42,477 nucleotides of DNA from Selenomonadaceae bacterium (GCA_017475745.1 JAFVEZ010000008.1:1-42477); one strand, 5' to 3'. Shown: positions 8,615-17,929, counted from the first letter of the stretch. Notes: generated by a model from the letters alone, not told the origin. Numbers and translations are program-made.

Positions 8615-9955
8615 ATGAGAGTGATTATCGTTGGAGCAGGCAAGCTTGGCTATACCATTGCAGATTTGCTTTCACGTGAGAAGCATGAGGTTGTTGTCGT
8701 CGATCATGAAGAAGATCAGCTCACGGCCGTCAAGAACAATCTCGACGTACTCACAATCACCGCAAATGGTGCCAGTCCAATCACCATGGACGATCCTGAT
8801 ATCAACGGTGCCGATATTCTCATTGCCGTGACTGCTTCTGACGAAGTAAATATGGTCTGCTGTATCCTCGCAAAGAAGCACGGAATCACTCATACTATTG
8901 CCAGGATACGTGACCTTCAATACATGGGCGAAGTCAAGGATTATGTCAAAGAGACCTTTGATATTGACTTAATGCTCAATCCTGAGATGATCGCAGCTAA
9001 TGAAATGTATCGAATCTTGACAATGCCTGCGGCTCTTGATGTTGAAGACTTTGCTCACGGCAAAATAAGGCTCTTTGAAGCAAAAATCAATAAGCGATCC
9101 AAACTTGCCAATATTCCATTCAAGAGTCTCAAACTGCCACAAGGCGTACTTGCTGGAATGATTATGCGCGATCACAGAATGATTATTCCTCATGGTAACG
9201 ATAGTCTTCAAATACACGATAACGCCTACTTTATCGGCTTTCCTGAAGCCATCGAAAAGTTTAGTGAGAATTTTGTCCACCAAGAGGCAAAGAAGCTTGA
9301 GCGGGTCATGATTATCGGCGCGGGCAGGATAGGGCGTACACTTGCCGTCAAGCTCAATGAAGTTGGTGTCTATGTCAAAGTTATAGAGCACAACAGAGAG
9401 CGCTGCAATGAGATGGCGGAAGCGTTGACAGGTTCAAGTATTGCTATTCTCGGCGACGGTACAAATATAGACCTGTTGACAGAAGAAGGTGTTGGCTCCG
9501 CTGATGTTGTCGTCTGTGTAACGGAAGATGACAAGCTCAACCTCATGATGGCGCTTCTTTGTAAGCATATGGGTGCAAAAAAGACCGTTGTGAGAGTGTA
9601 TCGTACTGAATATGCTGATCTCATTGAGACCGTCGGTATTGATATAGTGATAAGTGCTAGATTGTTATCTGCTAGTGAGGTTTTGGCTTTCGTGAGACGC
9701 GGTGGCGTTGTCTCTGTCTCAATTCTGGAAGGTGCAAAAGCTGAGGCGATTGAAGTTATTGTCCAAGAAGGTGCCAAGGTTGCTGGCAAGAAGTTGATGG
9801 AAGTCGATCTTCCAAAGGAATGTTTGGTTTGTGCTTATGTCAGAGATGACAAGGCAGCAATTCCAAATGGTAATACAATTCTGCTGCCTGGTGATAGAAC
9901 TATTCTATTTATATTAATGGATCATGCTCAGAAGGTCATGGAATGGTTTAAATGA
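8615..9955 (+). CDS. trkA: Trk potassium uptake system peripheral protein TrkA
   Basis: Cytosolic nucleotide-gated regulatory subunit of the Trk/Ktr potassium transporter. The 446 residues show the full duplicated layout: a first NAD-binding Rossmann unit (MRVIIVGAGKLGYTIADLL), a TrkA_C module, a second Rossmann unit (ERVMIIGAGRIGRTLAVKL, about residue 229) and a final TrkA_C module. The acidic residue that binds the adenosine ribose is present in the first unit (VVVVDHEEDQL) and a glutamate in the second (VKVIEHNRERC). The start has GGAGG about 7 bases upstream. The membrane channel partner TrkH is not in this window. Only 43 bases separate it from the DUF488 gene, with no clear terminator, so read-through is possible. 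Confidence 0.95.
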   Translation: MRVIIVGAGKLGYTIADLLSREKHEVVVVDHEEDQLTAVKNNLDVLTITANGASPITMDDPDINGADILIAVTASDEVNMVCCILAKKHGITHTIARIRDLQYMGEVKDYVKETFDIDLMLNPEMIAANEMYRILTMPAALDVEDFAHGKIRLFEAKINKRSKLANIPFKSLKLPQGVLAGMIMRDHRMIIPHGNDSLQIHDNAYFIGFPEAIEKFSENFVHQEAKKLERVMIIGAGRIGRTLAVKLNEVGVYVKVIEHNRERCNEMAEALTGSSIAILGDGTNIDLLTEEGVGSADVVVCVTEDDKLNLMMALLCKHMGAKKTVVRVYRTEYADLIETVGIDIVISARLLSASEVLAFVRRGGVVSVSILEGAKAEAIEVIVQEGAKVAGKKLMEVDLPKECLVCAYVRDDKAAIPNGNTILLPGDRTILFILMDHAQKVMEWFK

Positions 9956-9998
9956 TGTTATAAACATGATGAAGGTGTAAGAGATTAAGGAGAAAATC

Positions 9999-10445
9999 AT
10001 GAAGCAGTTATTTACAATCGGAACAACAAAGAAGACAGCAGAAAAGTTCTTTGCATTACTTACAGATAATAGCGTTAGGTGTGTTCTTGATGTAAGACTT
10101 TACAACACTTATCAGCTTGCCGGTTTCAGCAAATATCCTGACATCAAGTACTTTCTAAAGAAGATTGCTGATATAGAGTATATCAGTGACAGTATGTTTG
10201 CGCCTTCAGAGGACCTTTTGACTGCATATCGAGAAAATCGCATTAATTGGGACGATTATACGTATAGATTTAAACAAATAATGGAAATGAGAGGTATAAT
10301 TGATTATATCGAAACTAGATACGAGGATTTGAATGGTTACTGTCTTCTTTGCAGTGAGGATAAACCTGATAAATGTCATCGTCGTTTACTTGCTGAGATG
10401 ATCTGTGAACATTTTGGAGAATATGAGTTAAAACACTTGTACTGA
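9999..10445 (+). CDS. DUF488 family protein
   Basis: 148 residues with the DUF488 marks: an N-terminal TIGTTKKTAEKFF, the VLDVRLYNTYQLAGFSK segment and the C-terminal LLCSEDKPDKCHRRLLAE motif with conserved Cys, His and Arg. The family's biochemical function is not established; it is predicted to be a small enzyme or nucleic-acid-linked protein, and members often sit beside DNA repair or defence genes. AAGGAG lies about 7 bases before the ATG. Its stop overlaps the ribosome binding site of the next gene, so the two are probably translated together from one mRNA. Confidence 0.85.
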   Translation: MKQLFTIGTTKKTAEKFFALLTDNSVRCVLDVRLYNTYQLAGFSKYPDIKYFLKKIADIEYISDSMFAPSEDLLTAYRENRINWDDYTYRFKQIMEMRGIIDYIETRYEDLNGYCLLCSEDKPDKCHRRLLAEMICEHFGEYELKHLY

Positions 10446-10454
10446 GGATTGATT

Positions 10455-11117
10455 ATGGACAGAGATATTGTTATCTTGGCAATAAGCGAGAAGAATGGCA
10501 ATTACTGTGTCGCTGGTATTGATGTTGATACTGGCAAGTGGGCTAGACCTTATTCTGACCTCAAAGATGTTTACGGCGCCGTGCCGGAATCTCATTTGAT
10601 TTGTCAAAATGGCCGTCGTGCTGAAGTATTTGACATTGTGAGGATTAGAGAAGAGCAGCCTTGCTATAATCCAATTCAGCCTGAAAACTTCTTCTATGAC
10701 AACGATAGGAAGTGGCGGTATATTGACAAATTGACGCTTCATAAGACAGTATTATTGCATGACTTTGATTATCGCAATAAGATATTCTTTAGTCGAGAGT
10801 GCCGATTGACACAAGAAGAGATAAACAAGGTTACCATTAGAGAATCACTTTTGATGTTATATATTACAAATCTGGAAGTCATTGTGAAAATCGGTTCCAT
10901 AAGTGGTTATAAACAATTCAAGTTGAATTTTGACTGTGAGGGCAGTCATTATTCAGAATTTGCGATTAGTGATATAAAAATTCGTCAACTCTATGAAAAT
11001 AAGCCCATTGGGAAATATAAATTCTGTGACAAGGCGATAATAGTCTTTAGCCTAACTGACAAGTTCATAGATGGAAGATACTATAAAATAGCAGCACAGT
11101 TCCTTATATGGAAGTGA
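10455..11117 (+). CDS. Dual-OB-domain-like protein, unknown function
   Basis: 220 residues, no signal peptide and no membrane helix. The opening DIVILAISEKNGNYCVAGIDVDTGKWARPYS followed by a beta-rich body resembles proteins annotated as dual OB-containing, which are predicted to bind nucleic acid and which, as I recall, are often neighbours of DUF488 genes. I cannot verify that link here. ATG 10455 is preferred over the in-frame TTG at 10449, because GAGG at 10444-10447 (overlapping the DUF488 stop) then has proper spacing. The middle (RKWRYIDKLTLHKTVLL) and the C-terminal SLTDKFIDGRYYKIAAQFLIW look like well-formed protein, not decay. Confidence 0.6.
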   Translation: MDRDIVILAISEKNGNYCVAGIDVDTGKWARPYSDLKDVYGAVPESHLICQNGRRAEVFDIVRIREEQPCYNPIQPENFFYDNDRKWRYIDKLTLHKTVLLHDFDYRNKIFFSRECRLTQEEINKVTIRESLLMLYITNLEVIVKIGSISGYKQFKLNFDCEGSHYSEFAISDIKIRQLYENKPIGKYKFCDKAIIVFSLTDKFIDGRYYKIAAQFLIWK

Positions 11118-11166
11118 AGATATGTTCATGAAAAGTCAAAGTTATTGGCATTGGAGTATATGATAC

Positions 11167-11469
11167 GTGATTAATAAAAATTTGATCTATGAGATATTAT
11201 CTGTAGTTGAAGAAATTCCAAGCGGTAAGGTTGCAACCTATGGACAGATTGCAAAACTCATCGGCAGAGATAAAAACTCTCGTTTAGTTGGAAAAATTTT
11301 GAGTATGTCCGAATACTATGGCGATTATCCCTGTCACCGAGTAGTCAATCACGCCGGACGATTAGCGCCTAATTTTGAAAATCAACAAGATTTGCTGATC
11401 GCTGAAGATGTTAAATTCAAGAATAATGGCCGCGTTGATATGAAAAATTATCAGTGGGATTGTTCTTGA
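11167..11469 (+). CDS. MGMT-family DNA-binding protein (alkyltransferase-like, Cys retained)
   Basis: 100 residues covering only the C-terminal helix-turn-helix and active-site domain of O6-alkylguanine-DNA alkyltransferases: VEEIPSGKVATYGQIAKLIG, then PCHRVVNHAGRLAP. The cysteine of PCHRV, which accepts the alkyl group in true transferases, is present; Trp replaces it in alkyltransferase-like (ATL) proteins. The N-terminal domain of Ogt/Ada is absent, which is normal for this short group. Start GTG 11167 has GGAG 10 bases upstream, and no ATG fits. It lies 49 bases after the dual-OB-like gene and looks like the third member of that cassette. Activity is uncertain. Confidence 0.85.
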   Translation: MINKNLIYEILSVVEEIPSGKVATYGQIAKLIGRDKNSRLVGKILSMSEYYGDYPCHRVVNHAGRLAPNFENQQDLLIAEDVKFKNNGRVDMKNYQWDCS

Positions 11470-11497
11470 TTGGTTTTTAGATTTTGGAGTTGAAAAA

Positions 11498-11978
11498 ATG
11501 AATAATGTTAAATGGAAAGAAAGTATGCTCGAAAAGATCAGCCGTTTCTGTCTGATGGACGATACTTTCTTCAACGTCTGCATGGACGGCAGTCCGGAGT
11601 GTGTGCAGTTGATTTTGCGTATTATAATGAATAATGAGACGCTAAAAGTTCAAAGCGTTGTGACACAGCGTTCTGTTGGAAATTTAACATATCGTGGCAT
11701 ACGTTTTGATGTATCCGAATGATATGAACTATGAGAAATTGAAAAGCAGAGCAAAGTACTTCAAAGAAAACGAGGAAGGTGTGAAGAAAATGTGTGAAAT
11801 TATGCAAGAAGCCTACAATGAAGGCAAAATCGAAGGCATAGATGAAGGTAAAATTGATGTAATTCTTGAGTTGCTTAAGGAAAAACAACCACTTGATTTG
11901 ATAGCAAGGACTTCCAAATTTAATATTGATAGAATCAAAAACATCGCCAAAGAAAATGATATTATCATTAATGAGTAA
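11498..11978 (+). pseudogene. Rpn-type PD-(D/E)XK nuclease/transposase remnant, internally deleted
   Basis: Two overlapping frames carry the two ends of one family. The first, 11498-11722 (74 residues), has the N-terminal part and stops just after RGIRFDVSE, where intact relatives continue into the catalytic nuclease core. The second frame, to 11978, carries the typical C-terminal part: MNYEKLKSRAKYFKENEEG and then the charged EAYNEGKIEGIDEGKIDVI helix. Intact members are about 290-330 residues, so the catalytic middle is deleted and the frame is shifted. It is probably inactive. The same-strand position after the MGMT-like gene suggests an old insertion. Confidence 0.75.
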
Positions 11979-12211
11979 TCATGATACAGTATATTTGCCG
12001 TAAGATTTCTCTTTTTGATAATTTTGCAGATATGTTTTATCAAAGAGGACAATACATGGCTTATTTTCTTCTTTTTACAGTTTACCAACACGCTCTAAAG
12101 AAAATAATAGAGGTACATACAAAATAAGACCTATAAAAAGGAAATCTACAACAAAAGTAAAATTATATTATGAAATGGTTCTTGGAATGTTATATGAGGT
12201 GATTTAACGAA
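11979..12211. other. Non-coding gap with one inverted repeat
   Basis: An AT-rich gap with no convincing gene. An inverted repeat at 12009-12047 (CTCTTT..GATAA against TTATCAAAGAG, with a two-base bulge) has a 15-base loop and no T-run. It may be a transcript-end structure or a relic of the neighbouring transposase remnant. Confidence 0.4.
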
Positions 12212-15200
12212 TTGGTAATGAAGAATATTTTTGAGGTACTTGGTGTGGATTTCGATCCACCCGATAATATAAAGAAGATTAAGGCTGCCTTTGAGGATTG
12301 GAAGAAGCGCCTTACCGTTGAGCAGAATACCACTGTTGATGCACAACGTCGCAATGAGATCGCAGACGAGATTTCCTCAATGAACAATATTATGACGGCG
12401 ATGGTCGACAATCCTCAATTTCGACAGATACAAGCCAGAGAGCTTAAGGAACAACGCATCAATCAACTGCGAGAGTATATTGCCATCATTCGGAAAGGTG
12501 CTGGCGGTACTCTTCAAGTAACACGAGCACAAATGAAGAAGGTTGGCGAAAAGCTTCGCCTTAGTATCTCAACGGTGGAGACTACCTACAAAGAGGAAGG
12601 CTTCGAGATTAAGAATCCTCGTAACAAGACTTCAATCGTGAAATTACTTAATGACTTCTTCATGTCCGATAACGTCATGGACGACTTACGCAAGAACTTT
12701 GCAGACTTCCAGACTTTTACAGACTTCAAGCGTTATCCTTGGGCTAAAGATGTCAACAATCTTTATGAGCTGGCATATGAATTGGACGGCAGAGGTGCAA
12801 ATCCTCAAGCCTACCGTACTTGGAGCGCGGAGGAGTTATCTGAGATATTCAGATTTGAAGCACAGCAGACTGCTGGTGCTAATCAGTCCTGGTATGCAAT
12901 CAAAAATATATTAAACATTGCTCAAATGCAGGTCTTTGATTCCAATGAGAACAAATACCGCTATAATCATTCGGTCGATTTGGATCCTCTCAATGAGTTC
13001 TTTCAGAAGTTGAAGACGGCGCCGGAGATTTTTAAACGTGATAATTACTTTGCCGATCAATGTATTAACCACATACAGGAACAAAACGGCTTGAGAGGAG
13101 TCGTTAACAGATATGAGCTTGCGGCTGCACTCTACAACAAGTATGCAGGATTGCTCAATGATCCCTACGAGTCGGCGGAGAATCACAACGAGACTGTATT
13201 CTATGTGAGCTGTGACAACTGTCATACTTACACTCAATTTCGCACGAGAGAAGCAGCACAGAAGGCGAAGTGTCCGGCTTGTGGAGAGAGCTTTTACCTT
13301 GAGTGTCCAAACTGCCACAAATTGATACCTGCCGCGTCCGAAGAGTGCGATTATTGTAAGTTCAAGCTTGGAGAGATGAGACGGCTGTCTGACTATATTA
13401 AACAGGCTAATGAGATGCTTGCTATAATTGAAGAAGCAAAGACAGCGGGCGTTGATGTGCAGATAATCAATATTCAGACACTTATGACGAAAGTGTTTGA
13501 GCTTGTGGCAAAAGCGCGACTCGTCAATGCAAGTGATCTGAGATTGAAGTCACTTGAAGATCGAATAAACAAGTTAGTCAAAGTTCAGAAGCAAAAAGAG
13601 CTGGAGAACTGGTCAAAGGCAGAGCTGCCGTCACTCTCAGTTGCACCGGACAAAGCTGTCAGTAAGTGCTTGGAGATAATCAGCACCTTACAGAAGGCAG
13701 GCATGAGACACTATAGGCCTGTTCTTGAGCGATTGAGATTGATTAAGCCGAAGTCACCGCTCTCAATCAGTGCTGTCATCAAGGAACCTCAACCAGCTAA
13801 GAGTTCTAAGGCTGGCACTACCATAGTAAACAAGATCAATGTTACAGGCAAGGTTCAAGAGGAGTATGAGGAAGTCAAACTCGTTTGTAATGTCACTTGG
13901 CAGCCTGCAAATGATCTTGGTGTCAAGTATCAACTCATACGCAAGATTGGCGGAATACCTCAGAATAACAAAGACGGCGAACTGTTGATCGACAAGACAG
14001 AGAAGTTGGAATATGAGGACAAGAACATCGTCACGGGATTGCTCTACGGGTATGCTGTCTTCGCGACGAGAATGGAGACCATATCGGCGCCAGCAACTTG
14101 TCAGTCAGTATATTACAGTGACATCGAGGAGCGCAATCTGACAGCGAGGACAGAGGACGGTTTTTGCTCGTTCAGTTGGGTTAAACCGTCAAAGCGCTGC
14201 ATAGGTGTGAGGATACTTCGTACTGACAGTGAAGGTAATTCAGTGGTGATAGACCCTTGTTGCCGACAGTCACCATTTATTGATCGTGCAGTGAAGAGCA
14301 AGAAGCAGTACTATTATCGGTTGCAGTGTGTGTACGAAGCGGCTGAACAGTCAGAACAGACGCAGGAGAGTACCATTAACTATAATGAAGTTTGGAAGAC
14401 AAGTCGCAGATATGCCTACAGTGAGGGTTTGACGGTCAAGTTGATGCCTGAACTTCCACCGGTTGAGTTGCAGAATATCAGTCATCGTATCGTCAACGGT
14501 AGAGTGATATTTAACTGGCGGTCTACAGGTGAATTTACAGTGTTGTTCCGTGAGATCAAGAATACTCAGCTCAATATTGAAAGTCTCAAGAAGATGGGCA
14601 ATCGAATTGAGTTAAGTCGTCTTGACAGTATCCTCGGCAGCAATACAGTATTAGCTAAAGGTGATAGTCGCAATCAAACTTGTGAGTTTAAGTTGAGCGA
14701 CGAGTTCTGTAAAGTTGCCGTTATCTCGGCTACGCGGACGCTTGGTGTGATTTGTGATGTCGTGAATATCGCTAATGTGACACCATGTACAATTAATATG
14801 GACAAGACTTCTATTGATGATGGTAAGCTCAAGATTATCCTCAACAGACTACCTGACAAGTTGGTGAAGATTTACTATGCCGTTACGACCAAGAACACCA
14901 GAGGAAGACTCTATATGACTGCTGATGACGCCAAAAGTAACCGTATGAGATCAATATTTGCCAAAAAGTATGAACTTGATAGAGTGATTATCATTCCTTC
15001 GCCACCAATGACGGAACTTTATTTGACTGTGATTGGCGAGTACAAGATGAGTGACGGCAGCACGGTCTTCTCTGAACCTGCGACTGAAGTCATAAACAAC
15101 CGACCCAAGGCGGAGATAGTTTACTGGCTGGAATGGGCATCAAGCGGAGTGTTCAAGAAGACGTTGCGGGCAAAGAATTGTAAACTGGTGGTAGAAACGG

Positions 15201-15472
15201 AAGCAGAGTATACACCGACTTTGTATCTTGCTTACAACAAGAACGGCGGAACTAATATTGAGCTTGAGGAACCATCGACGATTAAGATACGAATGATCCC
15301 AAGTTCAGAGACAGGTTTCTTGGGCGGACATCAGGAGTTCCCTCTTGACAATGCGATTTGGGAAAACATATCAGAGGGAACAGTGATAAAGTTGCTGCCC
15401 TCAAAGAAGGACGCCAAGCACTTTGATATTCGTCCAGCAAGACCAGACAGCTTGAGAGTGCCACAGAAATGA
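12212..15472 (+). CDS. Large zinc-ribbon protein with beta-rich (FN3-like) C-terminal half, unknown function
   Basis: 1086 residues, no signal peptide and no membrane helix. The N-terminus (IFEVLGVDFDPPDNIKKIKAAFEDW) resembles the start of a J-like helical domain but lacks HPD. A long helical region follows. Two zinc ribbons come next: Cys 334/337/354/357 (CDNC, CPAC) and Cys 365/368/379/382 (CPNC, CDYC). After a helical linker, the second half is beta-rich with at least two or three FN3-like units (for example VTWQPANDLGVKYQLIRKI and CSFSWVKPSKRCIGVRILR). I do not recognise a named family. The start is uncertain: TTG 12212 is 11 bases after GAGGTG, while ATG 12218 is further away. Codon use looks like its neighbours, so recent transfer is not indicated. 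Confidence 0.75.
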   Translation: MVMKNIFEVLGVDFDPPDNIKKIKAAFEDWKKRLTVEQNTTVDAQRRNEIADEISSMNNIMTAMVDNPQFRQIQARELKEQRINQLREYIAIIRKGAGGTLQVTRAQMKKVGEKLRLSISTVETTYKEEGFEIKNPRNKTSIVKLLNDFFMSDNVMDDLRKNFADFQTFTDFKRYPWAKDVNNLYELAYELDGRGANPQAYRTWSAEELSEIFRFEAQQTAGANQSWYAIKNILNIAQMQVFDSNENKYRYNHSVDLDPLNEFFQKLKTAPEIFKRDNYFADQCINHIQEQNGLRGVVNRYELAAALYNKYAGLLNDPYESAENHNETVFYVSCDNCHTYTQFRTREAAQKAKCPACGESFYLECPNCHKLIPAASEECDYCKFKLGEMRRLSDYIKQANEMLAIIEEAKTAGVDVQIINIQTLMTKVFELVAKARLVNASDLRLKSLEDRINKLVKVQKQKELENWSKAELPSLSVAPDKAVSKCLEIISTLQKAGMRHYRPVLERLRLIKPKSPLSISAVIKEPQPAKSSKAGTTIVNKINVTGKVQEEYEEVKLVCNVTWQPANDLGVKYQLIRKIGGIPQNNKDGELLIDKTEKLEYEDKNIVTGLLYGYAVFATRMETISAPATCQSVYYSDIEERNLTARTEDGFCSFSWVKPSKRCIGVRILRTDSEGNSVVIDPCCRQSPFIDRAVKSKKQYYYRLQCVYEAAEQSEQTQESTINYNEVWKTSRRYAYSEGLTVKLMPELPPVELQNISHRIVNGRVIFNWRSTGEFTVLFREIKNTQLNIESLKKMGNRIELSRLDSILGSNTVLAKGDSRNQTCEFKLSDEFCKVAVISATRTLGVICDVVNIANVTPCTINMDKTSIDDGKLKIILNRLPDKLVKIYYAVTTKNTRGRLYMTADDAKSNRMRSIFAKKYELDRVIIIPSPPMTELYLTVIGEYKMSDGSTVFSEPATEVINNRPKAEIVYWLEWASSGVFKKTLRAKNCKLVVETEAEYTPTLYLAYNKNGGTNIELEEPSTIKIRMIPSSETGFLGGHQEFPLDNAIWENISEGTVIKLLPSKKDAKHFDIRPARPDSLRVPQK

Positions 15473-15479
15473 CAAAATC

Positions 15480-15508
15480 TATACAAAAGTTGATAATTGT
15501 AGTATAAT
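15480..15508 (+). promoter_or_regulatory. Sigma-A promoter of the HD-domain gene
   Basis: TATACA (15480-15485), a 17-base spacer and consensus TATAAT (15503-15508) lie about 33 bases upstream of the TTG start. Confidence 0.55.
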
Positions 15509-15540
15509 AATTAAACTTTCAATAAAGAGGAGTGAATTGC

Positions 15541-16326
15541 TTGAAGGAACTTTTAGAGCAGATGCACAGTTGGATAAGTCAATATATGAAATCGTTTTAT
15601 TCGGAAGATGAGGAAGTCCAACAGGGCATACTGATTAAAGAGAAGCACACCGGATATGTTACTTCAAATTGCATAGAGCTTGCCAAATATCTCAATCTCT
15701 CCAAACATGACAGCGAGCTTGCAGAGATCATTGGTTTGTTTCATGATGTTGGGCGCTTTCGTCAATATAGCCTTTACAAAACCTTTAATGATGCTGATTC
15801 TGAAGACCATGCCGATTTGGGCTTGAAGGTAATTGATGAGTTGGACTTTTTCAAAAGACTTTCTGCTGAGGACAATGAGATTGTTCACTTTGCAATAAAG
15901 AATCACAATAAAAAACTCGTCGAAGAAACTGACGACGAACGAAAAATCCTGTTTGCAAAAATCATTCGTGATGCCGATAAGCTTGACATTTATCGTGTCC
16001 TTGAGCCGTTTTTAGCGCAAAAAAATGCTGATAAAATGCCAAAATTCATTAAAGGCAAAGAGCGCGCTGATATTAGTCCTGATTTCGTTGAGAACTTTGT
16101 CGCAGGCAACCAGGCGGATTATCGAAAGATTCGTACCAATGGCGATAGGAAAATCGTCCGACTTATGTGGATCTACGATATCAACTTTGCCTGGACGATG
16201 AGAAAGATTGTTGAGAGAGGATATATTAATAAAATCATTGATGCCCTTCCTATAGATAATAACGTTCAAAAGGGCATAGATCGTCTTCTTAAATATGTCA
16301 AAAATAAATGTAATGACGCAGAATGA
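15541..16326 (+). CDS. HD-domain phosphohydrolase
   Basis: 261 residues. The HD superfamily metal-site motifs are visible: the first His in KEKHTGYVTSNC, the HD pair in IIGLFHDVGRF, a following EDHADLGLKV, and Asp in IIRDADKLDIYRVLEPF. Such proteins are metal-dependent phosphohydrolases acting on nucleotides or phosphoesters; the substrate is not known. A longer reading starts at GTG 15532, but that codon lies inside the ribosome binding site GAGGAG (15527-15532). TTG 15541, 8 bases downstream, is therefore the better start. The end overlaps the beginning of the acyltransferase gene by about 30 bases. Confidence 0.85.
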   Translation: MKELLEQMHSWISQYMKSFYSEDEEVQQGILIKEKHTGYVTSNCIELAKYLNLSKHDSELAEIIGLFHDVGRFRQYSLYKTFNDADSEDHADLGLKVIDELDFFKRLSAEDNEIVHFAIKNHNKKLVEETDDERKILFAKIIRDADKLDIYRVLEPFLAQKNADKMPKFIKGKERADISPDFVENFVAGNQADYRKIRTNGDRKIVRLMWIYDINFAWTMRKIVERGYINKIIDALPIDNNVQKGIDRLLKYVKNKCNDAE

Positions 16327-17383
16327 TGTTAAAAATTTCAAATTACATCTTGAAATTATACGAATAATAGCCATTTTTTTCGTTATTTTCAATCATACTG
16401 GACAAGAAGGATATTTTCTATTTTACAATTATGAACCCGATACTTTTTCGTATTGGATTTACATGTTTTTATCAGTCTTTTGTAAATTTAGTGTACCTAT
16501 ATTTTTCGCTGTTTCTGGTGCATTATTGCTCAAAAAAGAAGAGGATATAAAAATCATTTTTTCTCATCGTGTATTTAGAATGATCTCAATTACAGTATTA
16601 TTTTCATTTTTGTATTATATTCTCTGTCTTTTTTTGAATAATGAAAACTTCAATTTATTAGATTTTTTGAAAAAATTTATCTTATATAATGGTTATTATT
16701 GGAATTCTACGCTCTGGTTTTTGTATGTTTTTACGATTTATCTGATACTATTGCCATTTTTAAGAGAAATAGTCAAAAATTTAACTAAAAAATTATATTA
16801 TTATGCTGTTGTAATACATTTAATATTTATGTCGTTTTTTCCTATTATATACTACTCTTTAAGTAATGAAGTTTCTGATTTCTCTTTGTTAGAAAAGATA
16901 GCATTTTTGTCAATTTTTCCAATTATAGGTTTTTATTTGGAATATAAACTTCCCATGCAAATCTTAAATTTTAAAAGAATATTATATTTGTGGACGTTAA
17001 ATATAATTACAATTTTTATAACTTGTTGTCTAACACATTTTAAATCGCAAAGTATAGGAGTACATATTGAAGATTTTCACAATAGTTTTGTGATTATTAA
17101 CTGTATAGTCATTTATATCACAATAAAATACATTTGCTGCAGAATTAATTTTAGTAAATTAGTCTCAAATATTCTAATTTCTGTTGGAAGATGCACTTTA
17201 GGAATATATCTACTTCACATTTCTATAATGGTTTTAGTGTCGAATATGAGATATTTTGAACTTTTTCACAGACATTTGAACCACATACTGACGATATTAA
17301 TATACTGTTTCTTGGTGTTTTTGATAGGACTTTTGATGACTTTAATTTTGAAGAAAATACCGATAGTTAAGCATTTAATTTAG
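16295..17383 (+). CDS. Acyltransferase 3 family membrane protein
   Basis: 362 residues with about ten hydrophobic helices. The family marks are LHLEIIRIIAIFFVIFNHTGQ (Arg and the catalytic-type His of acyltransferase_3) and VPIFFAVSGALLLKK. Members such as OafA and WecH O-acetylate cell-surface sugars or polysaccharides. The acceptor here is unknown. The DNA is much richer in A and T than the genes on either side, with long A and T runs, which suggests separate origin. The start may be ATG 16295 or ATG 16313; neither has a good ribosome binding site, and the overlap with the HD gene suggests translational coupling. Confidence 0.85.
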   Translation: MSKINVMTQNDVKNFKLHLEIIRIIAIFFVIFNHTGQEGYFLFYNYEPDTFSYWIYMFLSVFCKFSVPIFFAVSGALLLKKEEDIKIIFSHRVFRMISITVLFSFLYYILCLFLNNENFNLLDFLKKFILYNGYYWNSTLWFLYVFTIYLILLPFLREIVKNLTKKLYYYAVVIHLIFMSFFPIIYYSLSNEVSDFSLLEKIAFLSIFPIIGFYLEYKLPMQILNFKRILYLWTLNIITIFITCCLTHFKSQSIGVHIEDFHNSFVIINCIVIYITIKYICCRINFSKLVSNILISVGRCTLGIYLLHISIMVLVSNMRYFELFHRHLNHILTILIYCFLVFLIGLLMTLILKKIPIVKHLI

Positions 17384-17404
17384 ATTTTTAGGAGGATTTT
17401 AAGT

Positions 17405-17929
17405 ATGAATTTGGTAGATTTGATGATTAATCGTCGCAGTGTTCGCAAGTATTCAAGTGAACCTGTAACTGACGAACAGATTAAAAATATTGTGACTGCT
17501 GCATTGCTCAGTCCTTCAGGTCACTCCAAATATCCTTGTGAGTACATTGTTGTCAAAGATCGTGAAACCTTAGAAAAGATGTCTCATTGTCGTGTCGGTG
17601 TTGCCAAGATGTTGAATAATGCTTCGTGTGCAATCGTTACCATTGCCGATCGTGACAAAGCTGACACGGTTGTGGAAGATTCCGCAATCTCAATGATGAA
17701 TATGCACTTGATGGCGGCTAACCTTGGATTAGGTAGCTGTTGGATTCAGTTGCGCCTGCGTGAAGCTGAGGATGGACGAAATAGCGAAGAATATATCCGT
17801 GAACTTCTCAATATTCCTCAGAATTATCTCTGCCAAGCGATCCTGTCAATCGGCAATCTTGAGAAGCCGCCCAAGCCGCACGACTTAAGTAAGCTGAACT
17901 TCGACAAAATTCACTCAGAACAGTTTTGA
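17405..17929 (+). CDS. Nitroreductase family protein (FMN-dependent)
   Basis: 174 residues of the nitroreductase fold. The N-terminal MINRRSVRKYSSEPVTDEQI with the FMN-contacting RRSVR, the ALLSPSGHSKYPCEYIVV segment and the later LMAANLGLGSCWIQLR are characteristic. It probably reduces small electrophilic or quinone-type substrates with NAD(P)H; the physiological substrate cannot be deduced. AGGAGG lies about 9 bases before the ATG. It follows the acyltransferase after 21 bases and is closed by a strong hairpin terminator. Confidence 0.9.
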   Translation: MNLVDLMINRRSVRKYSSEPVTDEQIKNIVTAALLSPSGHSKYPCEYIVVKDRETLEKMSHCRVGVAKMLNNASCAIVTIADRDKADTVVEDSAISMMNMHLMAANLGLGSCWIQLRLREAEDGRNSEEYIRELLNIPQNYLCQAILSIGNLEKPPKPHDLSKLNFDKIHSEQF

